A stretch of DNA of 64,000 nucleotides, taken from Flavobacterium hungaricum (GTDB lineage: Bacteria > Bacteroidota > Bacteroidia > Flavobacteriales > Flavobacteriaceae). Within the stretch, counting starts at the first letter, position 1. Each line of letters begins with the position of its first letter. Below are positions 16,447 to 24,962 of the stretch, in pieces. Both the position numbers and the translations under genes were made by a program. The notes beneath the pieces are model-generated. The model ran no database searches and was not told the origin of the DNA. It saw only the letters and a program-made list of their open reading frames with translations. Where the stretch lies: contig NZ_PRDM01000004.1 of NCBI RefSeq assembly GCF_015182285.1, forward strand, positions 186,001 through 250,000, read 5' to 3'.

Positions 16447-18647
16447 TGAAAAATACTAATTGCATCAAAGCATTAATCACTACAGCCTTTCTTTTTTTCG
16501 GTGTACTAATTAATGCTCAAAAATTAGCTCCAAAAGACATTACGCGTTTAGAAAAACAAGCTAAAGAAGTAACCATTATTAGAGATAATTGGGGAATTCC
16601 GCATATTTATGGCAAGACCGATGCCGATGCTGTTTTTGGATTATTATATGCGCAATGTGAAGATGATTTTCCGCGTATCGAACTCAATTATATCGAAAAA
16701 CTGGGAAGACTTTCTGAAATAAAAGGGCAGTCTGTTTTGTACAATGATCTCGAAATACGCCTTTTGATTGATGCTGACGAAGCCAAAGCAGATTATAAAA
16801 AAGCACCGCAATGGCTCCAAAAATTATTAAACAGTTATGCCGATGCGATCAATTTTTATCTTTACAAACATCCAGAAGTAAAGCCTGCGCTGCTTACTCA
16901 TTTTGAACCTTGGTTTCCGCTGTTATGGACAGACGGAAGTATTGGTGCCATAAGCACTGCAGATTTGTCTACTGGTGAATTAAAAGCTTTTTATTCTGGA
17001 AACACCAATAAAGTATCCTATGTTGAAAGAGAAAAATATGTTCAGACTGGTTCGAACGGATTTGCATTTGCTCCCTCAAAAACGATTAACGGCAACTCGA
17101 TTTTGTACATTAATCCGCATACCACTTTTTATTTTAGACCAGAAGTACAGGTTACAAGCGAAGAAGGATTAAATGCATATGGCGCTGTAACTTGGGGACA
17201 GTTTTTTGTTTATCAAGGTTTTAATGAAAACTGCGGCTGGATGCATACGTCATCAAATGTGGATGTTGCCGATATGTACGCAGAGAAAATCAGTTCGAAA
17301 AAAGGAAAGTATTATTATGAATTTGATCAAAAGTCCTACCCTGCAAAAGAGAAAGAAATCACGATTAACTATTTGAATGACGGAAAGTTAACTGCCAAAA
17401 AATTCAAAACTTACTTTACCAATAATGGCCCGATAATGGCCGAACGAAACGGAAAATGGATCAGCTTAAAATCGATGAACCGATCCATGACTAGTTTAAT
17501 CCAAAGCTGGGTAAGAACCAAATCGAAATCTTTTGAAGAATACAAAAAAGCAATGGATTTAAAAGCCAATACGTCCAACAATACCGTTTACGCAGACAAT
17601 AAAGGAAACATCGCATATTGGCACGGTAATTTTATCCCAATTAGGGACAAATCTTTAAACTGGTCAAAAGTTGTGGATGGTTCTGTTTCAGGAACACAAT
17701 GGAAAGGACTTCATGAAGTGAATGAAAGCGTACATCTCTACAATCCAGCCAACGGATGGCTGCAGAACTGTAATTCTACCCCATTTTCTGCCGCTGGAGC
17801 AGACAGCCCTAAAAAAGCAGATTACGTTCCGTATATGGCACCTGATGGCGAAAATTTTAGAGGGATAAATGCCGTTCGCATTTTTAGCAACAAAGAAAAA
17901 TACAATCTGGATGATGTGATCAAAAACGGATACGATTCTAAATTATCTATTTTCGAAATATTAATTCCAAGTTTAGAAAATGTATTTGCTAATGTTCCTA
18001 AAGAAAGTGCCGCTTATTCTAAAACTGCAGAAGCAGTTTCCGTATTAAAAAACTGGGATTATTATGCAAACGAAAATTCTATTGCAACAACTTTAGCCGT
18101 TGAATGGGCATATAAATTGGATCCTATTATTCAAAAAGCGTATATTGATGAAGGAGAAACAGATCAGGTTGAAAACACAAAGAATTTTGCAAAAAATGCT
18201 GTTGTTTCGCAAATGATTCCGCAATTGCAAGAAACATTACAAGAATTGGAAACCAAATTTGGAACTTGGAAAGTGACTTGGGGCGAAATAAACCGTTTTC
18301 AGCGTTCAAGCGGCGACATCAATTTAAAATATGATGATGCAAAACCAAGTCTTCCGATTGGTTTTGGCCCCGGTTCTTGGGGAAGTCTGCCTTCTTTTAA
18401 AAGCAATTATCAAAACAATTCCAAGAAAAGATACGGCTATAACGGAAACAGTTTTGTCTGTGCTGTTGAATTTGGCCCAAAAATTAAGGCAAAATCTTTA
18501 TTGGCCGGCGGCAACAGCGGCGATGCCAACTCCAAACATTTTGACGATCAAGCCGAAATGTACCAAAAAGGTAAATTTAAAGAGGTTTTATTCTACAAAG
18601 AAGATGTTCTGAAAAATGCTGAAAAAACCTATCATCCCGGCGAATAA
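16446..18647 (+). CDS. Penicillin acylase family Ntn-hydrolase, exported
   Basis: The 733-residue precursor has a signal peptide (about 1-24, INA-Q), an alpha-chain region beginning with EVTIIRDNWGIPHIYGKTDADAVFGLLYAQ-like sequence, and a predicted autocleavage site before S203 (TGSNGFAFAP), which would become the N-terminal nucleophile of the beta chain. A later GPGSWGSLPSF block resembles the C-terminal part of the family. Members hydrolyse amide bonds in penicillins, acyl-homoserine lactones or other N-acyl compounds; the substrate here is unknown. The start codon overlaps the cyanophycinase stop (TAATG), so it is almost certainly cotranscribed. Confidence 0.9.
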   Translation: MKNTNCIKALITTAFLFFGVLINAQKLAPKDITRLEKQAKEVTIIRDNWGIPHIYGKTDADAVFGLLYAQCEDDFPRIELNYIEKLGRLSEIKGQSVLYNDLEIRLLIDADEAKADYKKAPQWLQKLLNSYADAINFYLYKHPEVKPALLTHFEPWFPLLWTDGSIGAISTADLSTGELKAFYSGNTNKVSYVEREKYVQTGSNGFAFAPSKTINGNSILYINPHTTFYFRPEVQVTSEEGLNAYGAVTWGQFFVYQGFNENCGWMHTSSNVDVADMYAEKISSKKGKYYYEFDQKSYPAKEKEITINYLNDGKLTAKKFKTYFTNNGPIMAERNGKWISLKSMNRSMTSLIQSWVRTKSKSFEEYKKAMDLKANTSNNTVYADNKGNIAYWHGNFIPIRDKSLNWSKVVDGSVSGTQWKGLHEVNESVHLYNPANGWLQNCNSTPFSAAGADSPKKADYVPYMAPDGENFRGINAVRIFSNKEKYNLDDVIKNGYDSKLSIFEILIPSLENVFANVPKESAAYSKTAEAVSVLKNWDYYANENSIATTLAVEWAYKLDPIIQKAYIDEGETDQVENTKNFAKNAVVSQMIPQLQETLQELETKFGTWKVTWGEINRFQRSSGDINLKYDDAKPSLPIGFGPGSWGSLPSFKSNYQNNSKKRYGYNGNSFVCAVEFGPKIKAKSLLAGGNSGDANSKHFDDQAEMYQKGKFKEVLFYKEDVLKNAEKTYHPGE

Positions 18648-18672
18648 AACGCAAAATTAAAACCTGTAATAC

Positions 18673-18702
18673 AAACCTCGCAAGAAATAGCTTTCGAGGT
18701 TT
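18673..18702 (+). terminator. Intrinsic terminator after the acylase
   Basis: AAACCTCG (18673-18680) pairs with CGAGGTTT (18695-18702), followed by more T residues. It lies in the 101-bp gap between the acylase and the dienelactone-hydrolase-like gene. Confidence 0.75.
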
Positions 18703-18748
18703 TTTTGTACCATTTTATTTCTGATATTTGTGTAAAATTGTAAAAACC

Positions 18749-19522
18749 ATGAAAAACTCCACTCTCATTTTAATTGCTACTATATTGCTTACCAACACCA
18801 TAAGCGCTCAATTAAAAACAGTAAAATATGCTGACGGCGAGCAGCAGCTTAACGGTTTATTTATTAAATCGGCTAAAAAAAGCAGTCAAAATCCGGGCAT
18901 TTTGCTTTTACCAGCTTGGCTTGGAATTGATAATGCCTCTAAAGGAATTGCCGAAAATTTATCAAAGTTAGGGTATAATGTTTTTATCGCTGATATCTAC
19001 GGAGAAGGCAATTATCCTAAAAATACTGCTGAAGCGGGCAAACAAGCGGGCTATTACAAAAAGAATTTTGAAGCGTACCAAAAACGCATCAATGCTGCTT
19101 TGCAAGAATTAATAAAATCGGGTGCCAATGCAGACAATATTGTGGCAATTGGGTATTGTTTTGGCGGTACTGGAGTTCTTGAAGCTGCCAGAGGCGGCTT
19201 AAACGTTAAAGGAATTGCTTCTTTTCACGGCGGTTTAGGAAAAGATGCCAGCCGTCCTGCAGCGCCAATCACCACCAAAGTTTTAATCTGTCACGGAGCC
19301 GACGATCCATTTGTTTCTAAAGAGGAAATCACCGCTTTTCAACAAGAAATGCGTGATTCAAAAGCAGACTGGCAAATGATTTATTATGCCAATTCTGTAC
19401 ATTCTTTTACCAATCCTGAAGCTGGAAGTGATAATTCTAAAGGCGCAGCTTATAACCCGCTGGCTGCCAAAAGATCTTTTGAGCATTTACAGCTTTTTCT
19501 GAATGAGGTCCTAAAAAAATAA
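18749..19522 (+). CDS. Secreted dienelactone-hydrolase-family protein
   Basis: I place the start at ATG 18749 because it begins a signal peptide (MKNSTLILIATILLTNTISA-Q); an upstream in-frame TTG at 18728 would add seven residues and spoil it. The 257-residue product has an alpha/beta-hydrolase core with the nucleophile elbow GYCFGG (C137, as in dienelactone hydrolases), HGADDPF carrying the acid and HSFTNP carrying the histidine. It may act on esters or lactones outside the cytoplasm; the substrate is unknown. A GATATTTG box about 20 bp upstream resembles a -7 element with one mismatch. Confidence 0.87.
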   Translation: MKNSTLILIATILLTNTISAQLKTVKYADGEQQLNGLFIKSAKKSSQNPGILLLPAWLGIDNASKGIAENLSKLGYNVFIADIYGEGNYPKNTAEAGKQAGYYKKNFEAYQKRINAALQELIKSGANADNIVAIGYCFGGTGVLEAARGGLNVKGIASFHGGLGKDASRPAAPITTKVLICHGADDPFVSKEEITAFQQEMRDSKADWQMIYYANSVHSFTNPEAGSDNSKGAAYNPLAAKRSFEHLQLFLNEVLKK

Positions 19523-19558
19523 CCTCTTTTAACTAACCAAAACCACCCAAAGAAACCA

Positions 19559-20527
19559 ATGTCACATAGTAAAATTAGAGAAGACAAAACCTGTCTCAAC
19601 TGCAGACATGTAGTCGAACAGAAATTTTGTCCAAACTGCGGTCAGGAAAACACCGACAGCCGAAAAACTTTTCATCATTTATTTGTCCACTTTTTTGAAG
19701 ATCTCACGCATTATGAGAATGCCTTTTGGAAAACAATAAAAAACCTGCTCTTTAAACCTTCTACTTTGACAAAAGAATATTTGTCTGGTAAACGTTTATC
19801 CTATCTGGCACCGGTTCGATTATACATTTTCATCAGTTTTATTACCTTTTTATTAATTGCAATGTTTCCAAGTAACATAAACGATGAGATTAATAAAAGT
19901 GAGAAGCAACTGGACAAAGAAATGGCAAAAGCCAATATTAAAATAGACAAAGGAGAAGACAAGAAGTACTTTCATCTTAAAACCATGAAGGAAATTGATT
20001 CTGTTCAGAAATACGGAAAAGAAGAAGATAAGCTTAATGCTACGAGCTATTGGTTTACTGAAAAAGCAATACACGTAACGGAGAAAAATACTAAAAAAGA
20101 GATTTACGAAAAATTCGTAGAATCTTTCTTTCACAATCTTCCTAAAATTCTATTTATCATTATGCCGTTTTTTGCTTTTTTTCTGTGGCTTTTTCACAAC
20201 AAAAAAAGATGGTATTATTTTGATCATGGGATTTTTACACTCCATTATTTTTCTTTCCTGCTGCTCATTTTTCTAATCATGTTTGTCATTGACAGATTAT
20301 TGGGTCTCTTTGGCGAAAATAGTCCGTTATCTTATGTTGCAGCTATTATAAATTTTGTGGGCACAATTTGGATGTGTTATTACTTTTACCCTGCGCATCA
20401 TCGTTTTTACGGCGAAAGCAGAATTGTATCATTTGCAAAAAGCGTAATATTGTTCATTATAAATTCACTTTTTATTCTATTTTTACTAAGCTTTTACGTT
20501 CTTTATACATTTATTAACTTACACTAA
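19559..20527 (+). CDS. DUF3667-type membrane protein with N-terminal zinc ribbon
   Basis: The 322-residue protein starts with a four-cysteine zinc ribbon (CLNC at 12-15, CPNC at 24-27) followed by the characteristic TFHHLFVHFFEDLTHYENAF segment and FKPSTLTKEYLSGKRLSYLAPVR. A lysine-rich hydrophilic stretch lies at about residues 110-185, and at least four membrane helices are present, mostly C-terminal. It matches the DUF3667 family of Bacteroidota; no function is established. It lies 36 bp after the hydrolase and 9 bp before an M28 lipoprotein gene, so the three may be cotranscribed. Confidence 0.85.
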   Translation: MSHSKIREDKTCLNCRHVVEQKFCPNCGQENTDSRKTFHHLFVHFFEDLTHYENAFWKTIKNLLFKPSTLTKEYLSGKRLSYLAPVRLYIFISFITFLLIAMFPSNINDEINKSEKQLDKEMAKANIKIDKGEDKKYFHLKTMKEIDSVQKYGKEEDKLNATSYWFTEKAIHVTEKNTKKEIYEKFVESFFHNLPKILFIIMPFFAFFLWLFHNKKRWYYFDHGIFTLHYFSFLLLIFLIMFVIDRLLGLFGENSPLSYVAAIINFVGTIWMCYYFYPAHHRFYGESRIVSFAKSVILFIINSLFILFLLSFYVLYTFINLH

Positions 20528-20536
20528 CTACAGCAA

Positions 20537-21553
20537 ATGAAAAAATTGCTCCTTTTATTATTAATTGCTTCTGCTTATTCCTGCAAAACACCGCAGACAA
20601 CAGCATCCAAAGACAATTCGGATCCAACAAAATACATGAATCTTATTACTCAAAAAGATTTAAAGAAAATGCTTTACGTAATTGCTTCTGATGAAATGGA
20701 AGGCCGAGAAACAGGCTCTGCAGGACAAAAGAAAGCAGGTCTTTATATGATTGAACAGTACAAAAAAAATGGCGTTTCATTTCCAAAAGGAGCTGCCGAT
20801 TATTACCAGCATATCCCTGCATCTTATTTAAACGCAAGACGCAACCAAAACCTTCAAGATTCTGAAAACATCTGGGCATTTATCGAGGGATCTGAAAAAC
20901 CAGACGAAATTCTGGTAATTTCTGCTCATTATGATCATGTGGGGATTAAAGATGGAGAAGTCTATAATGGAGCGGACGATGACGGATCTGGAACTGTAGC
21001 GGTTATGGAAATGGCTAAGGCTTTTGCTAAAGCTAAAAAGCAAGGCCACGGACCAAAACGTTCTATTTTATTCCTTCACGTAACGGGAGAAGAGCACGGC
21101 TTACACGGATCTCGTTTTTATTCTGAAAATCCATTATTCCCAATTGCAAATACCATCGCTGACATCAACATTGACATGATCGGACGCCGTGATGTAGAAC
21201 ATGCCAAAACCAATAATTATGTTTATGTGATTGGTGCCGACAGGTTATCTTCGGAGCTGCACAATGCAGTTGTAGCGCAAAACGAGAAATACATCAAAAT
21301 GGACTTAGATTTTAAATTTAATGACCCTAAAGATCCAAATCATTTCTACGAGCGTTCTGATCACTATAACTTTGCAAAACACGGTATTCCGTCTATCTTT
21401 TTCTTTAATGGTGTTCACGAAGACTATCATGGAAAAGATGATACTCCAGAAAAAATAGAATACGATGCTTTAACCAAAAGAGCACAGCTTGCTTTTGTAC
21501 TTGCATGGGATTTAGCTAATAGAGATACTAGACCGGTAGTGGATAAGAAGTAA
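20537..21553 (+). CDS. M28-family zinc peptidase, lipoprotein
   Basis: The 338-residue product has a lipoprotein signal (LLLLLLIASAYSC, C16). M28 zinc motifs occur in order: SAHYDHVG, NGADDDGSG, TGEEHGLHGS, NIDMIGR and HEDYHGKDDTPEKI. It is probably an aminopeptidase facing the periplasm or the surface. It is shorter than the M28 enzyme at 14123, because it lacks the long insert, and is probably a paralogue. It follows DUF3667 by 9 bp and ends convergently with rho. Confidence 0.93.
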   Translation: MKKLLLLLLIASAYSCKTPQTTASKDNSDPTKYMNLITQKDLKKMLYVIASDEMEGRETGSAGQKKAGLYMIEQYKKNGVSFPKGAADYYQHIPASYLNARRNQNLQDSENIWAFIEGSEKPDEILVISAHYDHVGIKDGEVYNGADDDGSGTVAVMEMAKAFAKAKKQGHGPKRSILFLHVTGEEHGLHGSRFYSENPLFPIANTIADINIDMIGRRDVEHAKTNNYVYVIGADRLSSELHNAVVAQNEKYIKMDLDFKFNDPKDPNHFYERSDHYNFAKHGIPSIFFFNGVHEDYHGKDDTPEKIEYDALTKRAQLAFVLAWDLANRDTRPVVDKK

Positions 21554-21570
21554 GGTTCTTATTTTTTAGG

Positions 21571-21714
21571 TACAAAGGTTCAGAGCTGCAAAGATTCAAA
21601 GGTTTTGAAACTTGTGGTCATAAAAAAAGGATAAGCTAAGCTTATCCTTTTTTTATACTTTAAAACAAAGCCTCCACATAAAGCCTTTGTAACTTTGAAC
21701 CTTTGTAACTCAAT
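21571..21714. repeat. Octamer-phased words flanking a terminator between M28 and rho
   Basis: CAAAG-type words recur every 8 bp on the left (ACAAAGGT at 21572, TCAGAGCT, GCAAAGAT, TCAAAGGT to 21603). Reverse-complement-type octamers occur on the right (GCCTTTGT at 21683, AACTTTGA, ACCTTTGT, AACTCAAT to 21714). TACAAAGGTTCA (21571-21582) and TGAACCTTTGTA (21696-21707) form a perfect 12-bp inverted repeat around the central terminator. Confidence 0.6.
21622..21654. terminator. Bidirectional terminator between M28 peptidase and rho
   Basis: AAAAAAAGGATAAGC (21622-21636) pairs perfectly with GCTTATCCTTTTTTT (21640-21654) around a three-base loop. A-tracts and T-tracts on both sides let it serve both convergent genes. 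Confidence 0.9.
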
Positions 21715-23535
21715 TTAGTCATTCATCGAGATCAAAAACTCTTCGTTGTTTCTGGTTTTCTTGAATCTGTCGTTTACAAAATCCATAGATTCTACTGGGT
21801 TCATATCCGATAGATACTTACGCATGATCCACATTCTTTGTAATGTTTTTTCGTCTAATAACAGATCGTCACGACGCGTGCTTGAAGACGTAAGATCGAT
21901 TGCTGGGAAAATACGTTTATTGGCTATCTTACGATCTAACTGAAGCTCCATGTTACCGGTTCCTTTAAATTCTTCGAAGATAACTTCGTCCATTTTTGAA
22001 CCTGTTTCTGTCAATGCAGTTGCGATAATACTTAACGAACCACCGTTTTCTACATTTCTGGCTGCTCCAAAGAAACGTTTTGGTTTTTGTAATGCATTAG
22101 CATCAACACCCCCGCTTAATACTTTTCCAGAAGCCGGCTGTACGGTATTGTAAGCTCTTGCTAAACGCGTTATGGAATCCAGCAGAATAACTACATCATG
22201 CCCGCATTCTACTAAACGTTTTGATTTTTCTAAAACAATATTGGCAATTTTTACGTGTTCCTGCGGTTCTCTGTCAAAAGTTGACGCGATAACTTCGCCA
22301 CGAACACTTCTTTGCATATCGGTAACCTCTTCAGGGCGTTCGTCAATCAAAAGAACAATTAAATATACTTCTGGGTGATTTGCTGCAATGGCGTTTGCAA
22401 TATCTTTTAACAGCATTGTTTTACCCGTTTTAGGCTGTGCAACGATCATTCCACGCTGTCCTTTACCTATTGGAGAAAACAAATCTATAATTCTAGTTGA
22501 AATGGAACTGCCTTTTTCGGCTAGTTTGAATTTTTCTGAAGGAAAAACGGGTGTCAGGTGTTCAAAAGAAACTCTATCGCGAACTACCTGCGGGTCGTGG
22601 CCGTTAATTTTAAGCACACGAACTAAAGGAAAAAACTTCTCACCTTCTTTTGGCGGACGTACCACACCTTTTACGGTATCTCCTGTCTTTAAACCAAATA
22701 ATCTAATTTGCGAAGTCGATAAATAAATATCATCTGGAGAAGCTAAATAATTATAATCTGATGAACGTAAAAAACCGTAACCATCCGGCATCATCTCTAG
22801 AACACCTTCACTCTCAATAATTCCGTCAAATTCAAAATCTGAATCTCTAAAATTACTGCTCTTTTTATTTTTATGATTAGGGTTCTGATTGTTATGATTT
22901 CCGTTACCATTACCTCCCTGATTTTGATTCGGGTTTTGATTTTTATTCTGGTTCGGGTTGATCTTTTTTGCTGCAGGAGCCTGCTTTTCATTTTCTGTCT
23001 CCGCAGTTACCGAGACTGTATTTTCTGCCGGAGCATTTTCTGCTGGTATGTTTTCAGTTACCTCATTTTCAGCAGCAGGAGTATCTTTTACAGTATCTTT
23101 TTCCTTTTTAAGCGCTACTTTCTTTTCGTATGCCGATTTATTAAACTTTACAATTTTCGGCTCTTTTTTTTCTGCTGTTTTGTTTGATTTAATTACTTCA
23201 GGAGCAATTGCTTCGGGTTGGTTTACAACTTCTGATGCTTTGTTCTCTGAGACAGTTTCCTCTACTTTATCAAATTCTAGAACAGGCGCATTTTTTGCAT
23301 TTGCTGTTTTTTTAACCGGTGCTATTCTGGCACGTTTTGGTTTCTCGTCTGAGACTTCGTTAACAGTTTCGACTTTTGGAGCTTCTGAGTTCGCAAGAGT
23401 TGCTTCTTGATGGGCTAAAATCTGACTAATTAAAGTCTCTTTTTTGACACCATTAATCTTTATTGTTTTAGCTAACTTAGCTATTTCTTGAAGCTCAGCA
23501 AGCTTCATTTCTTTTAATGCAGAAATATCAAACAT
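21715..23535 (-). CDS. rho: Transcription termination factor Rho with long disordered insertion
   Basis: This 606-residue protein has an N-terminal Rho_N/SAP-like helical segment (1-42), a long low-complexity region (about 45-230) rich in Lys, Glu and Ala and ending in Asn/Gln/Gly-rich sequence, a cold-shock RNA-binding domain (about 230-305; GVLEMMPDGYGFLRS) and the ATPase domain with Walker A QPKTGKT and LLIDERPEEVTDM. Rho is a hexameric RNA helicase that terminates transcription. E. coli Rho is about 419 residues, so the extra length is the insertion, as known for other Bacteroidota. About 180 bp of upstream DNA holds no other gene. Confidence 0.97.
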   Translation of the reverse strand: MFDISALKEMKLAELQEIAKLAKTIKINGVKKETLISQILAHQEATLANSEAPKVETVNEVSDEKPKRARIAPVKKTANAKNAPVLEFDKVEETVSENKASEVVNQPEAIAPEVIKSNKTAEKKEPKIVKFNKSAYEKKVALKKEKDTVKDTPAAENEVTENIPAENAPAENTVSVTAETENEKQAPAAKKINPNQNKNQNPNQNQGGNGNGNHNNQNPNHKNKKSSNFRDSDFEFDGIIESEGVLEMMPDGYGFLRSSDYNYLASPDDIYLSTSQIRLFGLKTGDTVKGVVRPPKEGEKFFPLVRVLKINGHDPQVVRDRVSFEHLTPVFPSEKFKLAEKGSSISTRIIDLFSPIGKGQRGMIVAQPKTGKTMLLKDIANAIAANHPEVYLIVLLIDERPEEVTDMQRSVRGEVIASTFDREPQEHVKIANIVLEKSKRLVECGHDVVILLDSITRLARAYNTVQPASGKVLSGGVDANALQKPKRFFGAARNVENGGSLSIIATALTETGSKMDEVIFEEFKGTGNMELQLDRKIANKRIFPAIDLTSSSTRRDDLLLDEKTLQRMWIMRKYLSDMNPVESMDFVNDRFKKTRNNEEFLISMND

Positions 23536-23718
23536 GAATATTCTATGAATTTAATTATTTTAAAGGAAAAACTGTAAAAAGAATAGGTAGATAATTTTTT
23601 TGAACTTACCGCAGTATGAAGTGCTTACGGTATTATGATGCAATAATACGAATAAAATTTAATCATACAATAGTATTTTAAAAAAAGAAAATATATTTTT
23701 GTAAAACAATTTCACATT

Positions 23719-24129
23719 ATGTTACAACGAATTCAAACTGTATATTTAATTCTTGCCTTTGCCGCAACAGGTATTTTAATGTTGTTTGTTCCGCTTTGGA
23801 CAACAGCAGACGGAAAGCCTTTCTTTTTTATGCAGGATCAGTTTTATACTATATTATTAGGCTTAACAACTATGCTGAGTATTATCAGTATTATTTCATT
23901 CAAAAAGAGACAAAATCAGTTTGTATTAAACAGACTGAACATCATATTAAATTTAATTTTATTAGGATTATTTGTATATCGATCACTAAATTTATCTGGA
24001 GAGGCTCAAGTCTCTGAGAAAGGTATTGGGATGTTTCTTCCTATTGTTGCTATCGTGTTATTAGTGTTAGCTAATAAGGCCATCAAAAAGGACGAAGATC
24101 TTGTAAAATCTGTAGATCGTTTGAGGTAA
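23719..24129 (+). CDS. DUF4293-type four-helix membrane protein
   Basis: The 136-residue protein starts MLQRIQTVYLILAFAATGIL and has four hydrophobic segments, the layout of DUF4293 proteins of Bacteroidota. No function is known. It is divergent from rho, an arrangement I associate with Flavobacteriia. An exact TAnnTTTG match (TATTTTTG, 23694-23701) lies 18 bp upstream of the ATG and may be its -7 element, although no -33 TTTG is seen at the right distance. A terminator follows at 24163-24183. Confidence 0.82.
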   Translation: MLQRIQTVYLILAFAATGILMLFVPLWTTADGKPFFFMQDQFYTILLGLTTMLSIISIISFKKRQNQFVLNRLNIILNLILLGLFVYRSLNLSGEAQVSEKGIGMFLPIVAIVLLVLANKAIKKDEDLVKSVDRLR

Positions 24130-24162
24130 ACCTATAAACTTAATTTATTTGTGCGAAGAAAG

Positions 24163-24183
24163 ACCTGAATTTTATATTCAGGT
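24163..24183 (+). terminator. Intrinsic terminator after the DUF4293 gene
   Basis: ACCTGAAT (24163-24170) pairs with ATTCAGGT (24176-24183) around a five-base loop and is followed by a run of T. Confidence 0.85.
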
Positions 24184-24237
24184 TTTTTTTATTTATAAGC
24201 TAAGGCGATACCGCGAAAAACCTAAGCAAAAACAAAG

Positions 24238-24265
24238 TTTGTAAGATATTTTTTTCATAAATTTG
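24238..24265 (+). promoter_or_regulatory. Candidate promoter of the NarL-type two-component operon
   Basis: TTTG (24238-24241) and an exact TAnnTTTG (TAAATTTG, 24258-24265) lie 16 bases apart, slightly shorter than the usual 17-23. The -7 box is 22 bp upstream of the response-regulator ATG and the preceding gene ends in a terminator. Confidence 0.45.
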
Positions 24266-24287
24266 GGGTCGTTTCTTAAAACTAATT

Positions 24288-24950
24288 ATGGCAGCTAAAA
24301 TTAAGATTCATCTTGCAGATGATCATCAGGTTCTTCTTGATGGTTTAACCAATCTATTACAGACTGTTCCAAACTTTGAAATAGCGGGAACATCAACAGA
24401 TGGTACAATGGTTTATCAGGATGTACTGCAAAATAACGCTTCTATACTGGTTCTTGATATCAGCATGCCTGGTAAAGACGGAATTGCTGTTTTAAAGGAA
24501 TTTAAAGAAAATGAATCGGCTTGCAAAATTATAATTCTCTCTAGTTATGACGATTTGAAAATTATTAAAGAAGTCATGAAACTGGGCGCAAAAGGTTATC
24601 TTACTAAAAAATGTGCAGGCGAAAATATAATCGAAGCCATTCAAACTGTCAACGATAATCAAGAATACTTTTCGGCTGCTGTGCAGCAGAAGATTTTCGA
24701 TTCTTTTAGAGAAAAAGACCCCAAAATAAATCAAAATACGTATACTGAAAATCAATTTTTAAGTCCGCGTGAGATTGAAATACTACAACTTATTGCTTTA
24801 GAATACAGCGGAACCGAAATTGCCGAAAAACTCTATATCAGTGCTCATACTGTTGAAACACATCGAAAAAACATCATGAAAAAACTGAATATCAAAAGCA
24901 TAATCGGTCTGGTTAAGTATGCTTTAAAAAATAATCTTATCAATCCTTAA
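24288..24950 (+). CDS. NarL/FixJ-family response regulator
   Basis: The 220-residue protein has an N-terminal receiver domain (about 4-120) with acidic residues D11/D12, the phosphoacceptor D57 (LVLDISMPGKDG) and K109-type KKC context, and a C-terminal LuxR-type HTH (about 152-215; LSPREIEILQLIALEYSGTEIAEKLYIS, quoted here only to mark the motif start LSPREIEIL). It binds DNA when phosphorylated. The kinase gene follows after 12 bp and is the obvious partner. The signal and target genes are unknown; no obvious target lies next to the pair. Confidence 0.95.
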   Translation: MAAKIKIHLADDHQVLLDGLTNLLQTVPNFEIAGTSTDGTMVYQDVLQNNASILVLDISMPGKDGIAVLKEFKENESACKIIILSSYDDLKIIKEVMKLGAKGYLTKKCAGENIIEAIQTVNDNQEYFSAAVQQKIFDSFREKDPKINQNTYTENQFLSPREIEILQLIALEYSGTEIAEKLYISAHTVETHRKNIMKKLNIKSIIGLVKYALKNNLINP

Positions 24951-24962
24951 ATCAGTTTTCAA

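Noticed and set aside
18728..18748. In-frame TTG that would extend the dienelactone-hydrolase-like protein by seven residues
   Set aside because: The ATG at 18749 begins a proper signal peptide, which the extension would spoil.
22958..23410. 150-residue open frame on the plus strand opposite rho
   Set aside because: It is the mirror of the low-complexity part of rho; the Phe/Ser-rich translation reflects the complementary Lys/Glu codons and shows no start context or family.
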